A DNA stretch of 17,300 bases from Bacteroides sp. (GTDB lineage Bacteria > Bacteroidota > Bacteroidia > Bacteroidales > Bacteroidaceae). A model generated the notes under the pieces. The model saw nothing but the letters and a program-made list of their open reading frames with translations, ran no database searches and had not been told where the DNA came from. Shown here in pieces: positions 1-7,879 of this stretch. The stretch spans positions 1-17,300 of the forward strand of contig JASLCG010000117.1 of assembly GCA_030151885.1 (NCBI GenBank), read 5' to 3'. A program made the translations under genes and the position numbers. Every line of letters starts with the position of its first letter. Within the stretch, counting starts at the first letter, position 1.

Positions 1-1
1 G

Positions 2-358
2 GCTGATATTGTTAGTTTACACTGTCCGTATACAAATAACACCAAAAACATGGTAGATAAGCGTAGACTTGCTCTTATGAAGCCCACATCTATTCTAATT
101 AATACTAGCAGAGGACCACTTATAAATGAAGCCGATCTAGCCGAAGCCTTAACAAATAATATTATCTATGCTGCAGGCATAGATGTTATGTGTCAAGAGC
201 CACCAAAAGCAGACAATCCTTTGTTAAAAGTGAGTAACTGTTATATAACCCCTCACATAGCATGGGCTAGTTTTGAAGCTAGAACAAGACTTATGAAGAT
301 ATTACAAGATAATATTAGAGCATTTATAGCTAAAAAACCAATCAATAAGGTTAATTAG
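2..358 (+). CDS. D-2-hydroxyacid dehydrogenase, C-terminal part (cut by window edge)
   Basis: The reading frame is open from the left edge, so the true start lies outside the window. The 118 visible residues cover the end of the NAD-binding domain and the final helices of a D-isomer-specific 2-hydroxyacid dehydrogenase. Visible landmarks are NTSRGP with the substrate-binding arginine, GIDVMCQEPP with the glutamate that pairs with the catalytic histidine, and NCYITPHIAWAS with that histidine. The QEPP...ADNPLL and ITPHIAWA wording resembles hydroxypyruvate reductase/glycerate dehydrogenase more than D-lactate dehydrogenase or SerA, and there is no C-terminal ACT domain. The likely reaction is NAD(P)H-dependent reduction of hydroxypyruvate or glyoxylate in the cytoplasm. 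The family is near certain; the exact substrate is inferred. It converges with cydB. Confidence 0.9.
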   Translation, partial: ADIVSLHCPYTNNTKNMVDKRRLALMKPTSILINTSRGPLINEADLAEALTNNIIYAAGIDVMCQEPPKADNPLLKVSNCYITPHIAWASFEARTRLMKILQDNIRAFIAKKPINKVN

Positions 359-372
359 TATCGAGTTATTCA

Positions 373-408
373 AGTTGCATTATACACTGCTATAATGCAA
401 CTTTTTTT
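373..408 (+). terminator. Rho-independent terminator of the dehydrogenase gene
   Basis: A perfect 12-bp stem (arms 373-384 and 391-402, starting AGTTGCAT) with a 6-base loop is followed by a run of seven T at 402-408. It lies 15 bases after the stop codon of the plus-strand dehydrogenase gene. Confidence 0.9.
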
Positions 409-450
409 ATATATTCAATAGAAATGGCTCTATTCTGAGTTAATAAATAA

Positions 451-484
451 AAAAGAGGAAAGTCTAATTAGACTTTCCTCTTTT
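451..484 (-). terminator. Terminator of the cyd operon (symmetrical, possibly bidirectional)
   Basis: A perfect 34-base palindrome (two 17-base arms meeting at 467/468, outer sequence AAAAGAGGAAAG) lies 30 bases beyond the cydB stop. Read on the minus strand it ends in a run of six T followed by an AT-rich tail, as an intrinsic terminator should. The plus-strand T run is shorter, so its main job is probably ending cydAB; it could also back up the terminator at 373-408. Confidence 0.85.
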
Positions 485-514
485 AGTATATTATAATAGA
501 GTGTAATCAGCTAC

Positions 515-1678
515 TTAGTATGCATGATTATTCTTATCCGATATCTCTTCAATATCAATTTTCTTAGAGTCGATTTTTTTCCAAGCAACATAAATATATG
601 CTAATACAAATGGAACTAAGAACGACACATAAGTCATTGTTTTAAGAGTAAACATACTTGAACAGCTATTTGCTAAAGTAAGTGACCCTTGAATATCAAC
701 ATTTGATGGGTAATATGCTGTATTATTATAGCCAGCAACTAAGAACAATGCAAATACTGTAAGCACAGTACCAATACCAGCAAACCAAATTCCTTTATTA
801 TAACCTGATTTAAAGATACTTGCACCAATACCAAATAATACACCTACAACTCCTAATAAAAATACAGCCAATACAAGAGGCATTTCTATCAAGTTAAAGA
901 AGTATTTATATTGAACCATTGATATCACACCTGTTTCAGGATCTACAGCATAACCTGCTTTAAGTAATACATAGATAACAAATGCTAAGAAAAATATTAA
1001 GAAACAACCAGTGTTAAGCACTAGTGATTTTCTACATCTATCGTTAAAAGGTTTGTTGTCAATGTTATTCAAGAAATAAAGAGCTCCTAAAATTCTAGCC
1101 AAGAAAAACACTGCTAATCCTAGTACAACATTCCAAGGATCTAATAAAGCATCTAATCCATGGCTAGCATTTGCCCAATAGCTAATTACAGGTTGAAAAC
1201 CTTCACCTGCTAATCCAATAATATTGTCTTTTTCAACAACAAAATTAGAACCTGTGAAGAATGTTGCAACTGCACCACCTAATAATACAGGACCTAAGAT
1301 ACCATTTATTACTAAAAATATTCTGTATGTTTTAACACCTAGTAGGTTACCAGCCTTATTTTGGAACTCATAACTAACTGCTTGAAGTACAAAGCTAAAA
1401 AGTATAATCATCCAAAGCCAATAAGCACCACCAAAACTAGTACTATAAAATAATGGAAATGAAGCAAAGAAACCGCCTCCAAATGTTACTAGAGTAGTAA
1501 ACGTAAACTCCCATTTACGGCCGGTAGAGTTTATCATCATACGCTTTTCATCCTCTGTTTTACCGAGAGAGAAAATCATAGAGTTACCGCCTTGCACAAA
1601 TAGTAAAAACACTAATATTCCTGCAAGAAGAGAAACTACTGCCCACCAGTAATGTTGTAAAAATATATAATTATCCAT
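515..1678 (-). CDS. cydB: Cytochrome bd quinol oxidase subunit II
   Basis: This 387-residue integral membrane protein is close to the usual family length and pairs with CydA to form the bd-type terminal oxidase, which passes electrons from quinol to oxygen. Many hydrophobic helices are visible across its length. The N-terminal block, VQGGNSMIF (28-36) and GRKWEFTFTT (53-62), lines up with the E. coli CydB regions TDGFDMG and HWDGNQVW, so family membership is clear even though the acidic residues differ (see findings). FFASFPLFYSTSFGGAYW follows, as in Bacteroidetes homologues. The gene starts 46 bases after the cydA stop and is co-transcribed with it. No cydC or cydD is seen nearby; heme assembly genes must be elsewhere or not needed. 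The start matches the expected N-terminus just before the first helix. Confidence 0.95.
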   Translation of the reverse strand: MDNYIFLQHYWWAVVSLLAGILVFLLFVQGGNSMIFSLGKTEDEKRMMINSTGRKWEFTFTTLVTFGGGFFASFPLFYSTSFGGAYWLWMIILFSFVLQAVSYEFQNKAGNLLGVKTYRIFLVINGILGPVLLGGAVATFFTGSNFVVEKDNIIGLAGEGFQPVISYWANASHGLDALLDPWNVVLGLAVFFLARILGALYFLNNIDNKPFNDRCRKSLVLNTGCFLIFFLAFVIYVLLKAGYAVDPETGVISMVQYKYFFNLIEMPLVLAVFLLGVVGVLFGIGASIFKSGYNKGIWFAGIGTVLTVFALFLVAGYNNTAYYPSNVDIQGSLTLANSCSSMFTLKTMTYVSFLVPFVLAYIYVAWKKIDSKKIDIEEISDKNNHAY

Positions 1679-1724
1679 AGTTATTATTTTTTCGAATTAT
1701 TTGAAATTAATAGCTCAGTCCTTC

Positions 1725-3281
1725 TTATTTAATCTCTTCTTCAGGACCTTTACCAATCGCTTTTCTCATAATACCAATCATTGCAATAAGCATAATTGTA
1801 AATATTAATAAGAAAATCATAAATGTAGTCTGTACAGAACCAACATTTAATTTAGATATTGCAGCATTCAGTGGAAGCATATCTTGAATTGCCCATGGTT
1901 GACGTCCCATTTCAGCAACAATCCAACCTGCCTGACTCGCAATGTATCCGAAAGGAATAGTAATCATTGCAACCCAGTGTAACCACTTATAATTTGACAA
2001 ATCTTTCTTATAACCAAGGAAAATAACTACAATAAAGAATAGTATAAAGTAAAAACCTAAGCCTACCATTGCTCTAAATGCATAGTAGTTAATAGACACA
2101 TTAGGTACTAATTCATTAACATCCTTAATATAACCGTATCCAAAGTAAGCGTCGTTATCTCTTAATTTTTTCAAATAAAAATCAGCTGCTTCTAAATCAC
2201 CTTCTTTTTTAGCAGCTCTATATTTTGCTAATGAAGTAATTGCAATTTTACCTCTTTGCATCTTTTCTTCAGCAGAAAGAGCTAAAGATCCATCAGGTAA
2301 TTCATACCCACCTTCAATAACATCTTTAATACCAGGAACAAAACTATCAATTGAATTATTCGCTAAAATAGATAGCATTCCAGGAACTTTAATGTTAAAA
2401 ATAAATGGATCTACCCCATCATCATAAGTCTTTTTAGCAGGGTTTAAAATGCCAAACACAGAAATACCAGCTTTATTTTCGCCAAAATAATGTCCTTCAA
2501 CAGCAGCCAATTTCATTGGTTGTGTTTTAGCAATATTACCACCAGAAGTGTGGCCTGTAAAAACAATTAATAAAGATGACACTAATCCAAAAATAGCACC
2601 AATCTTCATACTTTCCATTGCAAACTTTTTATTCCTATTTTTAAATAGGAACCAAGCACTAATACCTACAACAAAAACAGCTCCTAATACCCAACCAGAC
2701 AATACTGTATGGAAAAATTTATTAACTGCTGATGGAGAAAAAGCTACTGCTAAAAAGTCAACCATTTCATTACGTACAGTATCTGGATTAAACTCCATAC
2801 CAACTGGGTTTTGCATCCAAGCATTTGCAACTAGAATCCACCAAGCAGATATAGTAGCACCAAGACCTGTTAACCATGTTGAAGCTAAGTGGAAACCTTT
2901 ACTTACTTTGTTCCAACCGAAGAACATTACCGCAATAAAAGTAGCTTCCATAAAGAAGGCAACAATACCTTCAATAGCTAATGGCGCACCAAAAATATCA
3001 CCTACAAACCAAGAATAATTACTCCAGTTTGTACCGAATTGAAACTCTAGAATCAAGCCTGTTGCAACACCTACAGCAAAGTTTATTCCAAAAAGTTTCA
3101 TCCAAAATTTAGCTGCATTCTTCCAAAACACATTTCCTGTTTTGTAGTACACAGTTTCCATTATCCCCATCACTACAGCCAAACCAAGTGTTAATGGCAC
3201 GAAGATCCAGTGATACATAGCGGTTAGAGCAAATTGTGCTCTAGACCAATCAATCAATGAAGTATCAATACTCGCAATCAT
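1725..3281 (-). CDS. cydA: Cytochrome bd quinol oxidase subunit I
   Basis: This 518-residue membrane subunit carries the quinol site and all three hemes. By alignment with the E. coli protein from memory: His24 in AMYHWIFVPLTLG corresponds to the heme b595 ligand (E. coli His19), Glu104 and Glu112 in APLAIEGIVAFFMEATF to Glu99 and Glu107, His191 in FHTVLSGW to His186, and Met405 in RAMVGLGF to Met393, the last two binding heme b558. The quinol loop has Lys257 and Glu262 in TQPMKLAAVE, and GRQPW sits at 459-463. The C-terminal quinol-loop segment (about 300-390) is rich in charged residues. All key ligands are intact, so the enzyme should be functional. It is the second gene of the DUF4492-cydA-cydB operon, 42 bases downstream of the small gene. 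Confidence 0.97.
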   Translation of the reverse strand: MIASIDTSLIDWSRAQFALTAMYHWIFVPLTLGLAVVMGIMETVYYKTGNVFWKNAAKFWMKLFGINFAVGVATGLILEFQFGTNWSNYSWFVGDIFGAPLAIEGIVAFFMEATFIAVMFFGWNKVSKGFHLASTWLTGLGATISAWWILVANAWMQNPVGMEFNPDTVRNEMVDFLAVAFSPSAVNKFFHTVLSGWVLGAVFVVGISAWFLFKNRNKKFAMESMKIGAIFGLVSSLLIVFTGHTSGGNIAKTQPMKLAAVEGHYFGENKAGISVFGILNPAKKTYDDGVDPFIFNIKVPGMLSILANNSIDSFVPGIKDVIEGGYELPDGSLALSAEEKMQRGKIAITSLAKYRAAKKEGDLEAADFYLKKLRDNDAYFGYGYIKDVNELVPNVSINYYAFRAMVGLGFYFILFFIVVIFLGYKKDLSNYKWLHWVAMITIPFGYIASQAGWIVAEMGRQPWAIQDMLPLNAAISKLNVGSVQTTFMIFLLIFTIMLIAMIGIMRKAIGKGPEEEIK

Positions 3282-3323
3282 ACATTTATGTTTTAATAAA
3301 AATTTAAAATTACTCTATCTTTT

Positions 3324-3545
3324 TTATAATCCTGAGTCTCCTCTATCAATAAGTTCATCTGCCACAAATTCTGTAGGTTCACCTTCAGCATGTGTAGCAA
3401 TGTATCTTGGAAAGAAAAAAGGTCTCAAGATACAAAACATAACAATCAACTTTATTAAAATTATAGTCCATAAAACCTTACCTAATTTCATGGCTTTAAA
3501 TCCTTCAATATAAAAATTCCAGACTTTTAATACCGCTTTTTTCAT
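3324..3545 (-). CDS. Small membrane protein of the cyd operon (DUF4492 family)
   Basis: This 73-residue protein is the first gene of the cyd operon. It has a short basic N-terminus with aromatic residues, one strongly hydrophobic segment at about 25-43 (VLWTIILIKLIVMFCILRP), then FFFPRY and an acidic, soluble tail. That architecture suggests a single-pass membrane protein. I recognise it as the DUF4492 family, which is repeatedly found next to cydA in Bacteroidetes and some epsilonproteobacteria. Its molecular role is not established as far as I know. Position and size invite comparison with the small CydX/CydH subunits of other bd oxidases, but there is no obvious sequence similarity and this protein is about twice as long as CydX. 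An accessory subunit or assembly factor is an inference from context. Confidence 0.85.
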   Translation of the reverse strand: MKKAVLKVWNFYIEGFKAMKLGKVLWTIILIKLIVMFCILRPFFFPRYIATHAEGEPTEFVADELIDRGDSGL

Positions 3546-3577
3546 ATAGTTTTATATAAATCTGTTATTAACTTAAG

Positions 3578-3609
3578 CAAAACTATTAATATAATTTAAT
3601 AAAAACAAA
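3578..3609 (-). promoter_or_regulatory. Bacteroidetes-type promoter for the cyd operon
   Basis: Read on the minus strand, a TTTG box (3606-3609) is followed after 20 bases by TAGTTTTG (3578-3585), matching the Bacteroidetes TTTG / TAnnTTTG consensus. Transcription would begin near 3571, leaving a leader of about 25 bases before the small first gene. This is a consensus match by eye only. The rest of 3546-3748 is AT-rich with nothing else I can name. Confidence 0.55.
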
Positions 3610-3748
3610 ATAAGTGGTAAAAAACTACCTGTTTTAAATTTCATTAAATATAAAACTAAATGTCTTGAAAATAAAATCTAAATAGAAAACACAGCCAGAA
3701 CTAATCTGACTCACTAATTATGAAATACTTAGTCCTTTTTTACAAAAT

Positions 3749-3777
3749 AAGCCAAAGCCCTTAAAGAGCTTTGGCTT
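3749..3777 (-). terminator. Terminator of the gnd-zwf-pgl operon
   Basis: A 10-bp stem (AAGCCAAAGC at 3749-3758 with GCTTTGGCTT at 3768-3777) and a 9-base loop lie 7 bases beyond the pgl stop. On the minus strand the stem is followed by TATTTTGT, a moderate T-rich tail. It separates the pentose phosphate operon from the downstream cyd operon. Confidence 0.8.
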
Positions 3778-3784
3778 TTAATAT

Positions 3785-4495
3785 TTATTTTAATTTAGAA
3801 CTAGCAGACTCATCAATGAACAATTCAACATTTGTAGAGTGATGTGCAACATATGCTGCTGGCCCTGTATCTCCAGAAGAATATATATCTGCTACTACAT
3901 CTTCCTTATTCTTGCCTGTTATTAAGAATATAATCTTTTTGGCATTAATAATTGTATTACCCGTCATAGCTATTCTTTTCTGTCCACTATAAGGATTATA
4001 GGCAGCAACAAAAGGTTCGGCAGATGTTAAGTGCTCTTCTTGACCTGGAAATATTGATGATGTATGGCCATCATCGCCTGCACCTAGCAAGACCAAATCA
4101 AATTGAGGAAAACCATTTACAGAAGGCATCTTTGACAGACAAATCTTTGAATACGCTTCAGCCTCTTCTATAGGATCTAGTTCTCCATGAATTCTAAATA
4201 TCTGGCTCTCCTTCATAGGCACATGATCAAGCAATAGCTTTTTCATCATTCCATAGTTACTATCAGAATCTTCAGGTGGCACGGCTCGTTCATCAACAAA
4301 GTAAATAAACAGTCGTTTCCAATCTGTTGAATCTTTATACTCATTTGCCCAAACATCAAACATTAGTGCTGGAGTTGATCCTCCACTAAAAGCGATATGA
4401 TAATTCTTAGAAGTATCTAAACTCATAAGTTCTTCAATACGCTCAATTAATGCTGTAGCTGTTTCTGTAGCTGTTTTAAAAATCTTTAATTTCAT
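3785..4495 (-). CDS. pgl: 6-phosphogluconolactonase
   Basis: This cytoplasmic enzyme hydrolyses 6-phosphoglucono-lactone to 6-phosphogluconate, the second step of the oxidative pentose phosphate pathway. The 236-residue length is typical for the DevB/Pgl type (SOL family, related to glucosamine-6-phosphate isomerase). Visible motifs are FSGGSTP (36-42), VDER (67-70), SNYGMM (79-84) and GAGDDGHTSSIFP (138-150), which contains the conserved GxDGHxxSxFP active-site signature including the catalytic histidine; that signature and the zwf neighbour separate it from NagB. It is the last gene of the operon. Its ATG overlaps the zwf stop codon by one base (TAATG), so translation is probably coupled and equal amounts of the two enzymes are favoured. 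Confidence 0.95.
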   Translation of the reverse strand: MKLKIFKTATETATALIERIEELMSLDTSKNYHIAFSGGSTPALMFDVWANEYKDSTDWKRLFIYFVDERAVPPEDSDSNYGMMKKLLLDHVPMKESQIFRIHGELDPIEEAEAYSKICLSKMPSVNGFPQFDLVLLGAGDDGHTSSIFPGQEEHLTSAEPFVAAYNPYSGQKRIAMTGNTIINAKKIIFLITGKNKEDVVADIYSSGDTGPAAYVAHHSTNVELFIDESASSKLK

Positions 4496-6024
4496 TACAA
4501 TTCACAATATTGGTCAGAGTTCACTAAATTTTTAGTTGGTTTACTCCACTCTGCACCATGTTCTTTCATCATTTCTTCACTTTCAATCGGTCCCCATGTA
4601 CCTGCAGGATATCCATATAAAGGAACTTCTGGATTATTTTCCCAGTGATTTAATACTGGATCAAAGAATTTCCAAGAAGCCTCAACAGCATCAATTCTAG
4701 TAAATAGAGTCTGATCTCCATTTATACAGTCTTCAATTAGACGAGAATATGCATCAGAAGTTGGCAATCCTCCTAAGCTATCGTAAGCAAAATCCATTTC
4801 CACCTGTTTAATATTAAAACCAGAACCAGGCACTTTCATACCAAACTTTAATACAGTACCCTCATTAGGAGATATACGTAATATTAGTTTATTAGGAGAT
4901 GGACAAGAATTACCATCACAATGGAACATCTGATGTGGCGTCGGTTTAAAATGAATAACTACTTCGGTAGCTTTACTTGGCATCTGTTTACCAGTTCTTA
5001 AATAGAAAGGTACACCAGACCAACGCCAGTTAGCAATACCAATACGCATAGCAACATAAGTTTCAGCTCTAGAGTCAGGAGCAACACCTTTCTCATCTCT
5101 ATAACCTATTTTATTGCCATTCTCTATATACTGTCCTCTTACTACATGCTCATCCAAATCTTCTTGGGTTAGAGGGATAAGAGAGTTATATACTTTCGCT
5201 ATTTCATTACGGAAGTTCTCAGCATTAAATACTGCAGGTGGCTCCATTGCTGTCAATGCTACAAGCTGTATTAAGTGATTTTGCAACATATCCCTTAAAG
5301 CACCTGTATTATCATAAAAGCCTCCACGTCCTTCAATACCAATACTCTCCATACAAGAAACCTCAACATAGTCTATATAATTACGGTTCCACAATGGTTC
5401 AAAAATTCCATTTGCAAAACGCATAGCTAGCATATTTTGTGCTGTTTCTTTTCCTAAGAAGTGATCTATACGGTAAATTTGATCTTCTTTAAATACGGTG
5501 TTAATCACCTTATTTAGTTTTTGAGCAGTCTCCAAGCTATAACCAAAAGGTTTCTCCACAATCAAACGAGAACCTTTTGTATTTAATTTCACCTTTTTAA
5601 GGTTTACAGGTATTTGATTATACAATGAAGGAGGTGTAGATAAGTAGAATAGCAAATTATCTAACTCAACACCTTCTCCTGCTAAACCTTGTATACGAGC
5701 TCTCAACTTCTCATACTCTTTCTCTGCACCATCGCCCATCTCCATAGACTCATAATGCAGGTGCGTAATAAAGTCATCAAGGACTTTATTATCCAGCTCA
5801 TTCTCTTTTACAAACTCATGAAGATTCTCTTTTATGTACTCTCTATAACTTTCGTCAGAATACATCGTTCTTGAAACTCCAATTATTTTATAATCCTGTT
5901 TTATACGTCCTTCTCTATGTATCGTATAAAGTGCAGGCATTAACTTTCTTTTCGTTAAATCTCCAGAAGCTCCAAAAATTACAATAACTAATGGATGCTT
6001 CGCAATATTTTCAGTTTTCTTCAT
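4495..6024 (-). CDS. zwf: Glucose-6-phosphate 1-dehydrogenase
   Basis: This enzyme oxidises glucose 6-phosphate to 6-phosphogluconolactone, making NADPH; it is the first step of the oxidative pentose phosphate pathway. The 509 residues are normal for a bacterial G6PD. The nucleotide-binding fingerprint GASGDLTKRKL is at 18-28, EKPFG at 157-161, the catalytic signature RIDHFLGKE at 185-193 (Asp187, His188) and the second active-site histidine in DMLQNH at 245-250. The C-terminal beta+alpha domain is complete, with VEASWKFFDPVL near the end. It lies 11 bases downstream of gnd and overlaps pgl by one base. A purine-rich AAAGAGAG precedes the start. Cofactor preference (NADP versus NAD) cannot be settled by eye. 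Confidence 0.97.
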   Translation of the reverse strand: MKKTENIAKHPLVIVIFGASGDLTKRKLMPALYTIHREGRIKQDYKIIGVSRTMYSDESYREYIKENLHEFVKENELDNKVLDDFITHLHYESMEMGDGAEKEYEKLRARIQGLAGEGVELDNLLFYLSTPPSLYNQIPVNLKKVKLNTKGSRLIVEKPFGYSLETAQKLNKVINTVFKEDQIYRIDHFLGKETAQNMLAMRFANGIFEPLWNRNYIDYVEVSCMESIGIEGRGGFYDNTGALRDMLQNHLIQLVALTAMEPPAVFNAENFRNEIAKVYNSLIPLTQEDLDEHVVRGQYIENGNKIGYRDEKGVAPDSRAETYVAMRIGIANWRWSGVPFYLRTGKQMPSKATEVVIHFKPTPHQMFHCDGNSCPSPNKLILRISPNEGTVLKFGMKVPGSGFNIKQVEMDFAYDSLGGLPTSDAYSRLIEDCINGDQTLFTRIDAVEASWKFFDPVLNHWENNPEVPLYGYPAGTWGPIESEEMMKEHGAEWSKPTKNLVNSDQYCEL

Positions 6025-6035
6025 AGCTCTCTTTT

Positions 6036-7505
6036 TTAAACGTTATAAGTACCAGACTTTGTATCTCCGCCTTTACCCGTCCAATTCTCATGGAAAAACT
6101 CTCCACGTGGTTTATCAACTCTTTCAAAAGTATGTGCTCCAAAATAATCACGTTGAGCCTGCACCATATTTGTAGGCAAAAGACTAGAAGTCAAAGAGTA
6201 GTAATAATTTAAAGCAGAAGAGAATGCTGGTATTGGCAACTCTTCACGTAATGCATGAGATACCAGGTGCTTCCAACCAAACAATAACTGCTTAACCTCT
6301 TCTCTAAAGTATGGAGCAAATAGTAAATGTTTCGGTTTTTCTTTAGCTTCATAAGCCTCAGCTATTTTATTTAAGAAAGCACTACGGATAATACATCCAG
6401 CTCTCCACATACGAGCTACAGAAGCTAAGTTCAAGTTCCAATCAAACTCGTCAGAAGCCTTTTGAAGCACAGCAAATCCCTGAGCATAAGACATTAATTT
6501 AGATGCATATAGTGCAGCCTCAACATCCTCTAGCATATCTGCATTATTGTAGTTATTGTGCTCTTTATTCTCACGGAATAGACCAGCAGCTTCTTCTCTC
6601 ACATTTTTCTGAGCAGATAAGCTTCTTTCAAATACAGCCGATGCAATTAATCCTAACGGCATTCCTAACTCCATAGAGTTGATAACAGACCATTTACCTG
6701 TACCTTTTTGGCCAGCTACATCTAGAATTTTATCAATTAAGTAATTGCCTTCTTTATCTTTATGCTTTAAAATTTCTGTTGTAATTTCAACAAGATAGCT
6801 ACTTAATCTTCCTTTGTTCCATCCAGCAAACACATCAGATAGCTCATCATTGTTCAAATCTAATAAGTTCTTCATAACCCAGTATGATTCTGCAATAAGC
6901 TGCATATCACCATACTCAATTCCATTATGAATCATCTTCACAAAGTGTCCAGATCCACCAGGCCCAACCCACTCACAACAAGGGGTACCATCATCTGCTT
7001 TAGCTGCAATACTTTGAAGTATTGGTTTCACTTCAGGCCATGCAGATTTTGAGCCACCAGGCATAATAGCTGCACCATTAAGAGCTCCTTCTTCACCTCC
7101 AGAAACACCAGCTCCAACAAATCTAAAGCCTTTAGCTTCCGACACTTTAACACGTCTATCAGTGTCTTCAAAGTTAGAGTTACCTCCGTCAATTAAAATA
7201 TCTCCTGGAGATAAATGTGCAAATAATTGATCCATAAGCTCATCGACAGGACTACCCGCACGAACCATCATCATTATTTTACGAGGAGTTTCTATAGATG
7301 CAACAAACTCTGCTATATCATTGTATCCTTGAATATTTTTACCTTTAGCCCTTCCTTCTACAAAGCGATCTACAACACCTTCTTCAATACCAGGCACTGT
7401 TCGGTTATATACTGATACATTCCAGCCTCTACTCTCCATATTTAGAGCTAAGTTCTCACCCATTACAGCCAAACCAATTAGCCCAATGTTCGTTTTATTT
7501 TGCAT
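6036..7505 (-). CDS. gnd: 6-phosphogluconate dehydrogenase (decarboxylating)
   Basis: This enzyme converts 6-phosphogluconate and NADP+ to ribulose 5-phosphate, CO2 and NADPH. At 489 residues it is the long form. The N-terminal Rossmann fingerprint GLIGLAVMGENLALN is at 8-22, followed by VYNRT (32-36) where NADP specificity is usually set. GAGVSGGEEGALNG (131-144) and the catalytic FVKMIHNGIEYGDMQ (188-202, with Lys190 and Asn194) are intact, as is ILDVAGQKGTGKW in the helical C-terminal domain. It is the first gene of the operon gnd-zwf-pgl, so the third enzyme of the pathway is encoded first. The ATG fits the canonical N-terminus, with no missing residues. Confidence 0.97.
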   Translation of the reverse strand: MQNKTNIGLIGLAVMGENLALNMESRGWNVSVYNRTVPGIEEGVVDRFVEGRAKGKNIQGYNDIAEFVASIETPRKIMMMVRAGSPVDELMDQLFAHLSPGDILIDGGNSNFEDTDRRVKVSEAKGFRFVGAGVSGGEEGALNGAAIMPGGSKSAWPEVKPILQSIAAKADDGTPCCEWVGPGGSGHFVKMIHNGIEYGDMQLIAESYWVMKNLLDLNNDELSDVFAGWNKGRLSSYLVEITTEILKHKDKEGNYLIDKILDVAGQKGTGKWSVINSMELGMPLGLIASAVFERSLSAQKNVREEAAGLFRENKEHNNYNNADMLEDVEAALYASKLMSYAQGFAVLQKASDEFDWNLNLASVARMWRAGCIIRSAFLNKIAEAYEAKEKPKHLLFAPYFREEVKQLLFGWKHLVSHALREELPIPAFSSALNYYYSLTSSLLPTNMVQAQRDYFGAHTFERVDKPRGEFFHENWTGKGGDTKSGTYNV

Positions 7506-7705
7506 AATTTCCTAACTATTTTAAGCTACAATCAAATAATTAATTATTTAATTGTAAACACTGTTTTTATTTTTATTTACTTCAATAACAGAATTCGAAA
7601 CCATTTTGTTCGTCTACTCCAAACTAGTGGATATCTATTATTACATAGATAGAACACCTTATATCTTTAAAAGGTTTAGTATACGACACTAACACCCCTT
7701 GTACA

Positions 7706-7713
7706 CAAAGATA
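7706..7713 (-). promoter_or_regulatory. Candidate promoter -7 box for gnd-zwf-pgl
   Basis: TATCTTTG on the minus strand matches the Bacteroidetes -7 consensus TAnnTTTG exactly, but no TTTG is present 19-21 bases upstream and it would give a leader of about 190 bases. It is the only such match I found in the gnd upstream region. Confidence 0.35.
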
Positions 7714-7815
7714 ATATGTTATAAATAGCATGAAGCATACATTTCTTATATTTTCATACCAACATAGCTATGTTAAACATTCTTAGATTTATTAGTAATC
7801 TTAAGATAAGAGACT

Positions 7816-7823
7816 TATATTTG
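7816..7823 (+). promoter_or_regulatory. Candidate promoter -7 box for the CDF transporter
   Basis: TATATTTG matches TAnnTTTG and lies about 56 bases before the CDF start, implying a leader of roughly 50 bases. The upstream TTTG box is not convincing (only TTTA at 7788-7791, with 24 bases between). Confidence 0.4.
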
Positions 7824-7879
7824 CCCGTCCAAAATAATTAGAGAAAGTAAAAACCTTTTTAAGTTAAATTAGGCTAGAG

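Larger units (their letters stand above)
7506..7879. other. Divergent intergenic region between gnd and the CDF gene
   Basis: This 374-base AT-rich stretch carries divergent promoter candidates (listed separately). Between the gnd candidate and the gnd start are about 190 bases of possible leader, with a weak AT-rich hairpin at 7632-7651 (7-bp arms) and a short ACCTT/AAGGT pair at about 7656-7675. I see no small gene, tRNA or recognisable riboswitch in it. Confidence 0.5.

Noticed and set aside
2548..3018. 156-codon open frame on the plus strand inside cydA
   Set aside because: It is antisense to well conserved CydA sequence, its translation resembles no protein, and long antisense frames are common opposite such genes.
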